From Entonaema liquescens (taxonomy: Eukaryota > Ascomycota > Sordariomycetes > Xylariales > Xylariaceae), in assembly GCA_902805475.1 (NCBI GenBank), contig CADCSX010000008.1, positions 2,338,001 through 2,402,000 on the forward strand: 64,000 bases of DNA. Reading direction: 5' to 3'. This document shows positions 45,377 to 56,377 of the stretch, in pieces (position 1 is the first letter of the stretch; every line of letters starts with the position of its first letter). The translations under genes were made by a program, and so were the position numbers. The notes below the pieces were generated by a model. It searched no databases, was not told where the DNA came from, and worked only from the letters and a program-made list of their open reading frames with translations.

Positions 45377-46273
45377 CGAAGAGGCGTCAACATACGACTC
45401 CAAGCATGGCAAGCTTAACGAGCGCCTAACGGAGGAGATCCAAGCCCGATTGGACTGGATCGGCGTCGACTGGGCTAGCGACGACGACGACGATAGTGAT
45501 GAAGAGGCAGAACCAAAGCCGACTCAATCTCGCAGGGAAGTACGGCTCCTTGACTATGCTTGCGGGACAGGTGCAATGTCGAGAGTAAGTATTCTATTCC
45601 TTGGAAATAGTTCCCCTTTAAGCCTCCCATTTTAGCTCTATCACATCACTTCAAATATGGTCGGTGTTGAAGTCGATCATTTCTGACTTTTCTTCGGATA
45701 GGCTCTCGCTCCTTATACGACGCAAAGCGTCGGCATTGACATCTCAGAAAATATGGTTGCTGCGTATAACTCACGTGCTGAGAATCAGGTATGTATAGAG
45801 TACTCAGCTTGGTTGACGGGACGTGTCTAAAACCTTTATAGGGCTTATCTCACGATGAGATGCATGCCGTAGTGGGAGATCTTGCAGCGGCAGATGGACC
45901 GCAGCCGTCGGAACTTTTTGCAGACCCGCGTTTCTTCGGCTTTGATATAGCAACTGTCGGTGGCGGGCTCCACCACTTCGCGGAGCCGGAGCTGGCTGCC
46001 GACCGCCTCGTCGAACGTCTACGCCCCGGTGGCGTCTTACTGATCTGGGACTTTCTACCGCACGGACCTCACCACGGACTTGAATCACATGGAGTCATAC
46101 ATCACGGCCTTTCCGAGGAAAGAGTCCGAAATATGTTCGAGCATGCCGGGGCCGGAAAAGGATTCTCCCTAGAGGTACTCGGCTCCGGCGTTATGCCCGG
46201 CCACTACGCAAAGGAGGACAAGGATCTCCCAAAGAGACAAATATTTCTAGCTAGAGGAGAGAAAGCTACATGA
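45377..46273 (+). CDS. Class I SAM-dependent methyltransferase, 5' end not found
   Basis: Three exons are visible: 45377-45584, 45702-45788 and 45842-46273, with GT-AG introns of 117 and 53 nt and consistent phases (about 240 residues). The SAM-binding motif I LDYACGTGAMSR runs into ALAPY across the first intron. VGIDISENMV follows with the acidic motif II residue. FDIATVGGGLHHF and LRPGGVLLIWDF then match motifs IV-VI of small-molecule methyltransferases. The first visible exon opens on an AG acceptor at 45375-45376 in a frame with a stop just upstream, so a 5' coding exon is needed. No ATG plus donor in the right phase is visible in the preceding 500 nt. It may be distant, very short, or lost. 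The substrate is unknown. Confidence 0.8.
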
Positions 46274-48321
46274 TTACAATGCTTTAGTGCACAATGAGTT
46301 ATGTATACAAATATGAGCAAATAACACAGCCTTGAGTATTCGGCCAAGAAAGGTTGATATGAACAATTGGCATTACATATGAAGATATCCTCCGTTAAAC
46401 GATTTAAGACGCGCATAAGGATTTGATAATCCTCTCAGGACTTATTATCGCAGACTTTGCGGTGTATCTTAGGTTCCTATTATGAAGTTATAAGCATAGA
46501 AGTAAACCCTTTCAAGCACTTCACTCGTATACGCCTTCGTTACCTCCAGATTCAATTGACATAACGCCATCAACTACGGCCTAGAAACCGCCCATAAATA
46601 CTCAGTGCGGGAACTACATATAATAGTAATTCATCGCTGAAGCTATCTTTCATCTTGGGCCGCGGCGCGTACGAAGCCTCCCAGGCCTCTTCTAAGGAGT
46701 CAATATTGTTCAGGGATGAGTGAATACATTGCGCGGTCAACAGGCCCATTTTTAGTTGTCTTGGGATAGACGATGAGACCGAAATGGAGCATAACAGGAA
46801 ATACCTTCTATGGCGTGTGATTCCAAGATCCATATGTCTTCTTCGTTGACTCTCTCGGGCCATACTCGTCTACGACTACAGCATCATCGTTAGCATGTAC
46901 ATCATTTTACCATCGGCCTTACTTAGTTAACATTAATATGTGAAATGATGCGCCGAGAAGTACGAGATATATATCCTATTGACTCATCGCATGATGGTAC
47001 GCGTAGCTATACAAGGCCTGGGGAGAGATCTCTTCTTCGGACCATTGAACTAGTTATTGGACCCATACATACGGTCAAGATATACTATAGGGCTAGAATA
47101 CCAAACTTCATGGACATATGGCCATTGAAAATAAACATCTTATTTCGGCCATGGGGACTGGCGATTTGATCTTTTGGAAGTCCAGTGGTGATACTTCCCA
47201 GTCTATCGAGCTATTACTCAATACTCGACGGGGGCGCGTCGTCAATGCTAGTAATCGAGAAATCAGTACCTTTAGGCAAAGAGTGACCATACCCAAGGTC
47301 TACCAGATATCAACTGGTATTCATGGTCTATTGCCTACCCCAACTATTAGGTTATTATCCTCCTTAGTCTTCCCGCGCAGCCAACAGCGAATAATTCTCA
47401 ACGACCGCGCTATCCAAGTGCCGCGAATCCACGCTTAGGGAGGGCCCTGAGTCGAATAACCCGGAACCCCTATCCCCCTTTTCGGCACTCGGATGATCCT
47501 CTCGATCTTCCAGCCCTTGTTACCGCCTCAAATATACCTTGATGATCCTGTCAACCAACTTAGTCGGTCGTCGTAGAAACGGAAATCCAGGGCTACCAAG
47601 CGCTTGCTTTATATACAAGTGCCCACGGTTATAGGTATGACTACGGCCCTCAACCTGCATTTCAAGTAACTAGCGCATTTCACTCTTACCACATATCATC
47701 GAGCTGCAGCATACTGAAGTACGCGTCTCACCTATACCAAAAAACCAACACCTTAACAAACCCCAAAAAACTACGTAATATAGATAGCAAGTTGGCACTG
47801 AAGGGAATAGCTATAGGTACCTGTGAAATATTCGTGCGAATCTGATAGCCACCCCTATAGCCTAGGCGACGGTAAGTCGGGTTCTGTAAAGGATAGTAAT
47901 ATCTACCAGGACTTACGGGGCCGTGATTATAGTTTCAAGAACATAATAACCACATAATAGATGTAATATGCCCAACATATCCAAAGTGTGATGACGGAGA
48001 GCTATTTCTTTCAAGAGAAATAGGAGTTGAAGACGGTTTGCGAATCAGATAACTAGATGTTAATGACAGAGGACGCTGTGTTTTTAATCTCCAGTCTCTA
48101 ATAACTTGGAAACTCGTCTTCCGAAAGCGAACCGATTCCTGGAGGTTAGGATAGTGCTTCGATTGGGAATAGTATTACATTAATAATTATCTCTCGGGAA
48201 CCAAGGTAGGAAATCCACGCTTTAGATATTCGTCCTGGGTATCTCGTCATCTCTAAAGCTAAAAGGGCACGCTCTCCTCTCTTATGGTATTCTCGTTCCC
48301 ATCGTTCCCATCATTCCCTAC
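46274..48321. other. Intergenic region between methyltransferase and F-box gene
   Basis: Two kilobases between converging genes. Frames at 46570-46863 (-) and 47118-47438 (+) have no recognisable domain. No gene is supported. Confidence 0.55.
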
Positions 48322-50024
48322 CTAGGCAAAAGTATTATCCACGCCGGTGATTTCTCTGAATATATATTTCTCATCTGTTTCGTCCCACTTCATCTGGAAA
48401 CACCTCTCGGCGAAGACCCCTTGCCAATTCTTTTCCTGCCACTCTTGACTCAGCCGGCGCACCATAACCGGCTTCCACCCGCCGACATTAATGGTGACAT
48501 GCTTCCACTTAATTTCACGCGGAGTATGAGTCAGCGCACATAACATCTCTATAACAGCGTCTCGGTCTCGATCCGTCTCGTCCGTTACCGGGTCATTAAC
48601 CCGCCAGACCGTCTGCCTATGCAAGACGAGGGTGTTGAGCTGAGGAAAGTTACAGAGGGTTTGAAGGAACAGGTTTAGGTCACAGACCCTTGCATCCACG
48701 CCTAACTCGAGATGACGGAGATTGACCAGCGCAGTAGAAAGCTGATAGATATCATCCATCCCCATTGTAGGATATATCTTCGTCTCATCATCGAAACCAA
48801 CGTAGTCCCGAAAGCTTAGGACCTGGAGCGAACCAGCGTGGGCAAGGAGCGAAGTTATTGGAAACAAGCTCGTATGGCACGTTAGCTTAAGTGTTTGAAG
48901 GGCTTCAATGCGTCCTATTAATGCATGTAGCATCCTCGTCGCATCCTCGCGTCGATCTGGCGTATGCGTGCTGAAGTCTTCGCAGTGGAGTGTTTCGAGT
49001 TCGTTGAATTGCGGAATGGGCACCGAAAACAGGAATGGGAATAGGGGCACGTCAATAAGGGTTAAGTGCCGTATATTCGAGAAATTCCAGTGTTTTTGGA
49101 CTTCATCGGCACTATGTTGCCAGTCGTATGACCGAAGTGATATTCCTTCAAAAGGCGGCAGGCGTTCATTTTCGTTAAAGGAAAACTGCGCTCCCTGACC
49201 GGAGCCGTCATAGTGGAGATTTTCTACGTGTTGAGCCTCAATAAGGAATCGTTTTAGCGACTCGATGGAATTTGTGAGTGTAGGACTTTGCATTTTGAGG
49301 GTAACGAGGTTACTCGCGGGGATATCCTGAGCGTATGTTCTGTAGGGGTCACTGTAAATGTCGTTGAGAGGTAGGTCTTCGACATATATTCTAACCCTGT
49401 TCACCTTGAGATGGTATGGGCTTAATATATCGGAGGGTGCCGAGAAAGAAAAGCCTGGGCATATATGAGATTGATTTCCAACGTAACGCCATCTTTCAGT
49501 GTTAGTTATTTAGTTTAAGAATGCCAAAAAGATTGAATACCTCAAAGATGAGAGTCTTTGTACTCCGTCTAACACTTTCTTGGTACTTTTCGCGTCTAGA
49601 TTACTCCTGGTTTCCACATGCCTGGTGAATGAAAATAAATTTATAAAGTATCTTGGGAAATATATCTGAGCCAGGGGGTCTATTATATGTTCATTAAGGC
49701 GTATAGTCTCGAAGTAGATGGGCGTAACAATGGTTTCGAATCGTCTAGATAATTGGCGGCTATCAGCCAGTGTTTGAGGATCAATATCTCGTAACTGGAG
49801 AGACACACAGTCAACTTATAAGATTTTGAATAAAGAAGACAATGGGAAGTGAATAGATAGTATGTTACCTGTTTGAATATAATATTTAATAGTTCTGTAC
49901 TCAGGTTTTCAAGGAATGACTTTTGGTTAGGATTATCTGTCGCGATTTCTATTGCCATGGGTCGACCGTGATAAGGCTTCCTTCTTTTGAAATGAGTAGA
50001 GGATGAGCAAACTGGATAGGTCAT
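48322..50024 (-). CDS. F-box protein with leucine-rich C-terminal region
   Basis: Three exons on the minus strand: 49869-50024, 49541-49794 and 48322-49492, giving 526 residues. The introns are 74 and 48 nt. The second has a textbook ACTAAC branch site. An F-box-like segment spans the first intron (about residues 36-80): FLENLSTELLNIIFKQ joins LRDIDPQTLADSRQLSRRF. The long third exon has repeated LxxLxL patterns such as LETLHCEDF, LQTLKLTCH and LRHLELGVD, typical of the large fungal F-box/LRR-like families that recruit substrates to SCF ubiquitin ligases. I chose the ATG at 50022-50024; in-frame upstream ATGs up to 50198 are possible. The gene is intact, and its substrate is not predictable. 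Confidence 0.85.
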
Positions 50025-52797
50025 CTTTACAGCCTTCACTTGGAGTGTGTTGTTACTAGGTAACATATAACTCGACATATAACTCAACAAAGAAGGCGAC
50101 ACCAAACGCGATAAATAGAAATGTGACAGGTGACAAAAAGGAAGCACTAGGTAGCACCTAGGTAGTGCTTGGGGATATATGGGACGAAAACACTTCATCA
50201 GACGGAAGAACTAATGAGAAGAGCGGTATACATAGTAAGCGATTTCAACCTTAAGCTACCTAGGCTTCGACAGATCGAGGAAGCCGCTAAACCGCCCATG
50301 GGCAAGATAGCGAAGGTGGACTGCCTGAACTTGCATAATGTCCGAAAAATGGCCTGACAAATTGCATATCATGAATTAAATTCCATGTTACCTCTCGGCG
50401 CGATAGAGGGATTAAATGGTAGGTCGAAATACCGTGAGTATCTGTATTAGACCATTTACTCATCCCCTAGGACGAAGTGCCGGTGTCACATCAAGATCTT
50501 TCGGTGGACCCGAGACGGAAGCTAATTGAGATGAAATTAAATATTAGACTTAGCGAGCATACCGTCATTCTCGAAAGATTCGGGAGGCCAGGCTTGGTGT
50601 TTAAAGTACCTAGAAAAGATGAGATGATGATTCCCGGAGGTACGTACTTACATGTGAATTCGCAAGTTTCGCCAAAAAGAGGCGACCCCACATGCCGCTA
50701 ATGCCCGTATTTTCTTGGCCGCCACGCGCAAGCCACGGGCCTCGGAGCTGGACCGAACCCCGCCGCCTTCAGCCTTCACACGTAGAGAAACATAGCCAAG
50801 AACTGAAGTGCAATATTTTGCTTTTCTATACAAACCTGATGTAACTTTAATTTATTTAGACTATTGATACTTGGTTCAATACGTATCTGGTTTTCATTGT
50901 CACTAGGAAAACTCGAAGTTAACCACTAAAAGAACAATGTATGCCTGCTCTTGTGTCACTTACCCCATTAGGAAATGATAAAATGGATCTTGCATCCGCA
51001 TTTCAAAGGGTCCTCAAGTACCACGCGCAGACAAATCAATAAGGGAAAAAGGTAATATGGACCAAGCAGCAGTTAGTTTAGCTGCGAGGGGTGTGTGAAG
51101 AAATGCGCAAGCCAAAGATCGGGATCTACCAGCTGGCTAGATCGGACAAATCAAAGCGGTAAGTGGAGACGAGAGAAGCCAGGGTGTGTCAAAGAGAAGT
51201 ACTTAACCTAAGCAGTTCCTGGGCCGCTGGGGAAATGCGATAATACGGATTGTGCAACCGGACCGGCCACTTAGGACCCGCTAGAAGGGTTCGCCCGGCT
51301 CTGCCCGCATCGTCCAATCGCAACTTTTACTTTCTGAGGGGCTCCGCCGGCTTTTTTGCGGGTCCTAAGCGTTCTTGTACTACATAGTGTACGTCTTACG
51401 GTGTATGTAGTCCCGTCTCATATTGGTCGACCGAACTTATAAACAAAATCCCCGTAGGTAAGATGAGCAATGCATTGTCCGTATGGTAGAATGTCATTCT
51501 TGGAGGAAAAAAAGCAATTTTACCCGGTTTCTTTCTAAAGATAAACCATCAACCATCACATGTCATTAGGTTCGATTTATTGGTCCGAAGCTTGCTTATA
51601 CAACGATTCCCATACCTCACTTCCTTACCACTTCTCAAGACAGAGTCCAGACCACTAAATAAACTTACAACACGCCGTCCCAAATCTTCCACGTATTTAT
51701 GTTATAAAAAAAAAACCCTTACAACTACTGGCTGCCTAAGAGGGTGTCACGATGTCTAAACATAATCCCCAAATAGCCGGAGGCAATCAGAAAGATATTC
51801 TTTTCTTCTAGAACACTCGTCCTGAAACAACGGAGCTTACCTAGTACTAACGATTTTTATAATGCTAAAATAGTAAATCAGCTATAGGATCCGTACCTCC
51901 CTAGTAATAGTCCGCTGTAGGGCTAGCTATGTAAACTAATCGATGACGAGGAACCGCAGATGGCGTAACGCCGAACACATAGGATTCAGAAAGAAAAAAA
52001 AACGAAGCATGTATTTTACCAACCAAGCTTTGCGTTATTCATCAACATGCATTGTACTCCTAAAAGGCTAAGGCATACATATCACAGTATGTCATGGTTA
52101 ACTAACTTTATCCCTGGCTATCAAGCCTGCCTTCTCTCGGCTCTCTGGGGTGGACTTTTGGGATGGGGTTGAAGTATAATACGCTGGCCCCGATAGCAGT
52201 TAGTAGGCCTTTCATAATTTCATACATACGTCTTCTTACTCCTTAACCCCTACGCCGTGGGTGTGAAATATACTCCTAGTCGCGATCGTCGAGTTACCTA
52301 TCCTTATCCATACACTGCAGTCTTAAGAACCATACGCATACCCATCTCCGCCAAACGAACATCGTCTCCTACACGTTTCCCGGTTTCAAAATTCAGTCTC
52401 CTAACAAACATATCCAGTATTTACTCATAAACTCATCCGGGTCCCCTCTTCAAGTTAACATTGCCCTTATTACATACCTGGGTAACTAACAGTTGTCACT
52501 GCCAGCATAACCACCCCACTTGAGAACACTCAAGCACTCGGGGGACATCGGAGCTTTATGCGAACGATCGAACTGAAGTCTTAACATTTGGGGAATCTCG
52601 TTTAAGACGAAAGCAGCAACAACAAAAGATAATAAACAAGGCGCCGGGGAAAAACCCATCATCGACGCAACGACAAGAATACAGCATCGCGGCTGCGTAC
52701 AGCCTTTTCCACCGCTTCACCAAGTCACATCTTACACAAGCAGATACCCTTAGTCCAGAAAGGCGGAGAATATGCCAACACGACCACTTACAGCCGA
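50025..52797. other. Intergenic region with a TIR element
   Basis: No gene is recognised in 2.8 kb. Small frames at 50169-50357 and 50477-50701 on the plus strand lack support. The zone holds the inverted-repeat element at 51270-51369 and the 3' flank of the VHS-GAT gene. Confidence 0.55.
51270..51369. mobile_element. Possible MITE-like element with 12-bp inverted ends
   Basis: CTTAGGACCCGC at 51270-51281 is matched exactly by its reverse complement at 51358-51369, enclosing 76 nt, 100 nt in all. Short size, perfect inverted ends and no coding capacity fit a MITE or hairpin-forming remnant. I do not see a clear target-site duplication. Confidence 0.4.
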
Positions 52798-54432
52798 CTA
52801 ATACCGGTAAATCGGCTCCTTCTTTTTCGGGGGTGTAGCCTCGTAATCACTTACGTCTTCGCGCGAGCGCCGGCCATCAGACGAGGAATCTCCCGCAGCC
52901 CCGTGCATCGTCTCCTTACCAAGGGCGCTCTCTTGTCTACCCAGGTAGCTCGGCGTCGTCTCGAAACCGGGATGGAAAGGTTCGAACGCTAACCGGGGCT
53001 CTTCGATATAGTTCGACGATGCCCCACCACCAGATCCCGAACCGCCGGCCGCACGGGATCTTGACCCTAAGGGCTCGGGATCCCTAAACGGGTCTTCGTC
53101 TTCGGTAGCGGGTGTATGTGTTCTCGACGGTCCTGCTAGAGCAGGCTCATATTCCCTTTCTTTACCTTTACCATTCGGCTTTCGAGCTGGCATGGGAGGC
53201 GGCTCTAAGCCACTCCCGTTTCGCTCTGACTCTATAGGGCTCACGGAAGTCCGAGACGGAGCCTGACTCTGAGCCTGGGGCTGTGGATCCATAACGGCAA
53301 TGAGTTTCCTCGCGTTTAACATAGCTCTTTGATGTAAGCTCAACGCCGCCTGAAGCTGCTCGTTTGTGTCGATCAGGCTCTCCATAGTATCATTATCAGG
53401 TGCTGGGTCCTCAGCCGTCATATACATCTGTATACTTCGGCTTGCGCTAGTGCAGCGATCGGCAAACTCTTTAATCAGGTCGTTGTTGAGCACTTCGACT
53501 GGCGGGGTGTTCGTAACTACTTGTTGTAACAGATTCGCGGACGTGCGTGCTTCTTCCAATCTACTAGCTAGCTCAACAGGGTTGGGGAGATTACGGTTCG
53601 AATGGGCTCGCGCAAAATAGTTCTGGGAGTTGGGGTTAACCGGAGGCGCCGTCATAGAGCGCATCACTGGTGCAGGACGCCCCTAATTAGCAAGGTATTA
53701 TTAGCATGGCCCAAGCAGAAAGAAACGCAGGTTTAACATACTCCATATAACTGCTGTGCTCTCTCTTTCTCTTTTTTCCACATATTAATGAGCGGGAATA
53801 GGCCCTCATCATACGCTTTCTCATTCTCAAAAAAGTCCAATGTTTCCATCATCATCTGTCGCACACTCGGTTCGCGTACTGATCTCAGCAACTCTTTTGT
53901 AGTATCGGTAAATTTTGAATCCAAATTTCTAGTAAATGTTGGACCGGGGTTATCAGCGAGGATGCGAATAAGCATGATGGCATTATATTGGTAGGATGGT
54001 TTCGTCCAATAGTCCCTCTTCAAGTATTTTCGAAGGAGGCGCGCGCATTCCGCGGCGGCAGCGGGAGATGATTCGGCAGCATCGACGATTGGAGGCAGGA
54101 AAAGGACTTCATCTCCAGAGTTATTAGAGCCAGATTCGCAGAAGGATTTCTAATCGAAAGTCAGGATTGTTCGGTTCACTTTAGGCAATAATTGGGTTTT
54201 GACGGGTGCGGACGCACCACACAACGGTTGGCCGTAGCCTCGGGACTTTCGCCTTGGGGAACTTCAGGAGTATTAGGAACTTAAAGGGGGTAGATGTTAG
54301 CGAAAAGTATAAATCAGCGAAACTTGCGAGGTTGCGCAAGTGAAGGTTTTAAAGTGAGGCTTCGATCATACCATCCGTAGACTTCTTCTTCCTTATGGTG
54401 CCAAGCACCTTGCTCATCTTGAGCGACTTCAT
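52798..54432 (-). CDS. VHS-GAT domain protein (LSB5/GGA-like trafficking adaptor)
   Basis: Four exons on the minus strand: 54372-54432, 54218-54279, 53742-54149 and 52798-53682, giving 471 residues with all phases closing. The N-terminus MKSLKMSKVLGTIRKKKSTD is basic. A VHS domain follows (about residues 25-165), with CESGSNNSGDEVLFLPPIV, ECARLLRKYLKRDYW and IRILADNPGPTF. After a linker, a GAT-type helical bundle (about 205-300) contains VELASRLEEARTSANLL and ESLIDTNEQLQAAL. The tail is disordered and acidic/Ser-rich, ending in basic PPKKKEPIYRY. VHS binds sorting signals or membranes and GAT binds ubiquitin or Arf in this superfamily. The lack of a visible GAE domain favours an LSB5-like protein over a GGA. 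Confidence 0.9.
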
Positions 54433-56377
54433 TGGAACCTGCGATTGCTTCCCCTTAACGGCGCATATGCTAGTAGTTCGAACGTGAGTCGAGAAAATTG
54501 AGGCTAACGATGGCGGTTATGGCGCAAGCCTCAAACCTAGTATTTGACTACGTAGCGATAGATGAGATACTAAGCTAGACAGGGAAGCTAAGCGGCCCCT
54601 AAGGCTGTCAGCGGTGAGAAGCGTGATGGTGGTTGTAGTTTAGATGTATAATGCAACTTTGAATTCAGACACCGGTGGGTAAAGTTTCAATGGTTTGGGG
54701 GCTGCAGGGTGACGAAGATGATTATATCGACTGGACGGATGGATAAGGCGGATGAAACTCCGTCTTGATTCGTTACGCTTTGGGGTTGATGTGTTCAAAA
54801 AAGACAAGCTTAATTGGCGAAGAGCTTGATAAAACGATGAACCCTTAGTTAAAAGGTTGGTTAGAAGTAAAAAAAAAAAAAACGGTTGTGTTAGGAGTTA
54901 AGGCGATCCCCAATTCTCCATGAAATGGGAGGGACGTTGTATCAGCCAATCGACATAAAGTAGCGACACTCCACTGCCTAATGCAGTATGTACTTGAACT
55001 ATGATGCCGCGCGACTGCCTAGAAGCTCTTCGGACCCCAGCAGCCCCAGTTGCCACATTTCTCCAAGCTAGTATCACTTAACCAATCATATCTTACTTAT
55101 GCGGGCCGACATAGTTAAGGCAGGATCATCATGCAGCACTCTTAATCTTGCACAGCCTCGATACTATACGCAACGAGTATACATGTGACAATATGCAGGT
55201 GTACTGAACGAAAAACACATTGGCGAGATTAGATACTCAATCTAGACCCCTTTTATCGTTTTTTTATCCCCGCGACACGACAGCATACACGATTTCGTTG
55301 GTAGAACTGACTCAGCTGCTCTACTTCTAGCTGAAGCATTTGACTAACGAATACCCTCATCGTCTTGGCTTCCTTCATCGAACGCGTGGCACGTCAGCAT
55401 CTGTTCATCATACACGCATTGTCCTACGCATTCAATCGTCAGATGATTGAAATAGTTTTTATCGTTGCGAAGGCTATTTTAACAATTATATATCCCCCCA
55501 AGTATCGGCAGATTATAACATGCCACTTGTATACGCTGACAAAGCATCATGGCTTATTCTTTATAGACAGCCCCCTATTTATACTATCGCAAAGCCATAC
55601 TTCCACCATATATGACTCCACTGGAATATTAAATTGCAACTTAAGGGAAGTGTATGACCTAGAATAGAAATAACTATTGATATACCATGATAGGTAGTTG
55701 TAACATTTACTGAACTTGTTCATGTTCATCTTAATACAACTCACAGAGTACCAAGTTATCAAACCACCTTTATTATTCGTGGCGAACAAATTACGCGAGC
55801 CAAAATAATTCGAAGACAAGTCGTGGGACATATCATTAAGATGAAATCTACGGAGTAGCGAGAATCATTTCTTGAAAACGGCCTCAGATTAGAAATCTCT
55901 GATTCTCTAGTTCATACAGAGTAGCAAGATAGCCAGCCAGCCAAAAACCCCTGACGGCACATGTCCCTCTGATCGCGCCCTTTCAACAGCCGACCGTCTA
56001 TGAAGGGGTTGAAAACAAAAACAAAGCTCAGCTCATCGACGCCGTACGCCCCTAGAAATGCCGACGCAAGAGTGTCATGTAATATACACAATGGCAAAGC
56101 CCCTCGTATTCCGCCGTATCTGTCCGAGACCTCGGACACCTTCCACTAATCGAATAAATGTGCAAAAGAACCATAACTCTGGGAGAATATCACCAATGAG
56201 TTGGTAAAGGAGATGCTGAGGCGATGAAGCCACAGGTGTGATATCGGTGCATGGTTGGTCCGTTTCAAGAAAATTGGGCTGATTCGAAGCCCTGCATTAT
56301 ATGGAAAAAACCATGTTTTCGTTTCAGTGACCATGTGATGAAAGAGTCACTGATAATAGCTTATAAGTGAGAATATC
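54433..56377. other. Intergenic region between VHS-GAT gene and ASH1
   Basis: About 1.9 kb holding the promoter side of the VHS-GAT gene and the 3' flank of ASH1, both on the minus strand. AT-rich frames at 55365-55831 have no recognisable content. Confidence 0.6.

Noticed and set aside
45804..46088. Minus-strand ORF opposite the methyltransferase
   Set aside because: Shadow of exon 3 in the opposite frame; the plus-strand reading carries the methyltransferase motifs.
50477..50701. Small plus-strand ORF with IPGGTYLHVNS, slightly like a cytochrome P450 segment
   Set aside because: No haem-binding Cys motif, EXXR motif or neighbouring exons; similarity is a few residues only.
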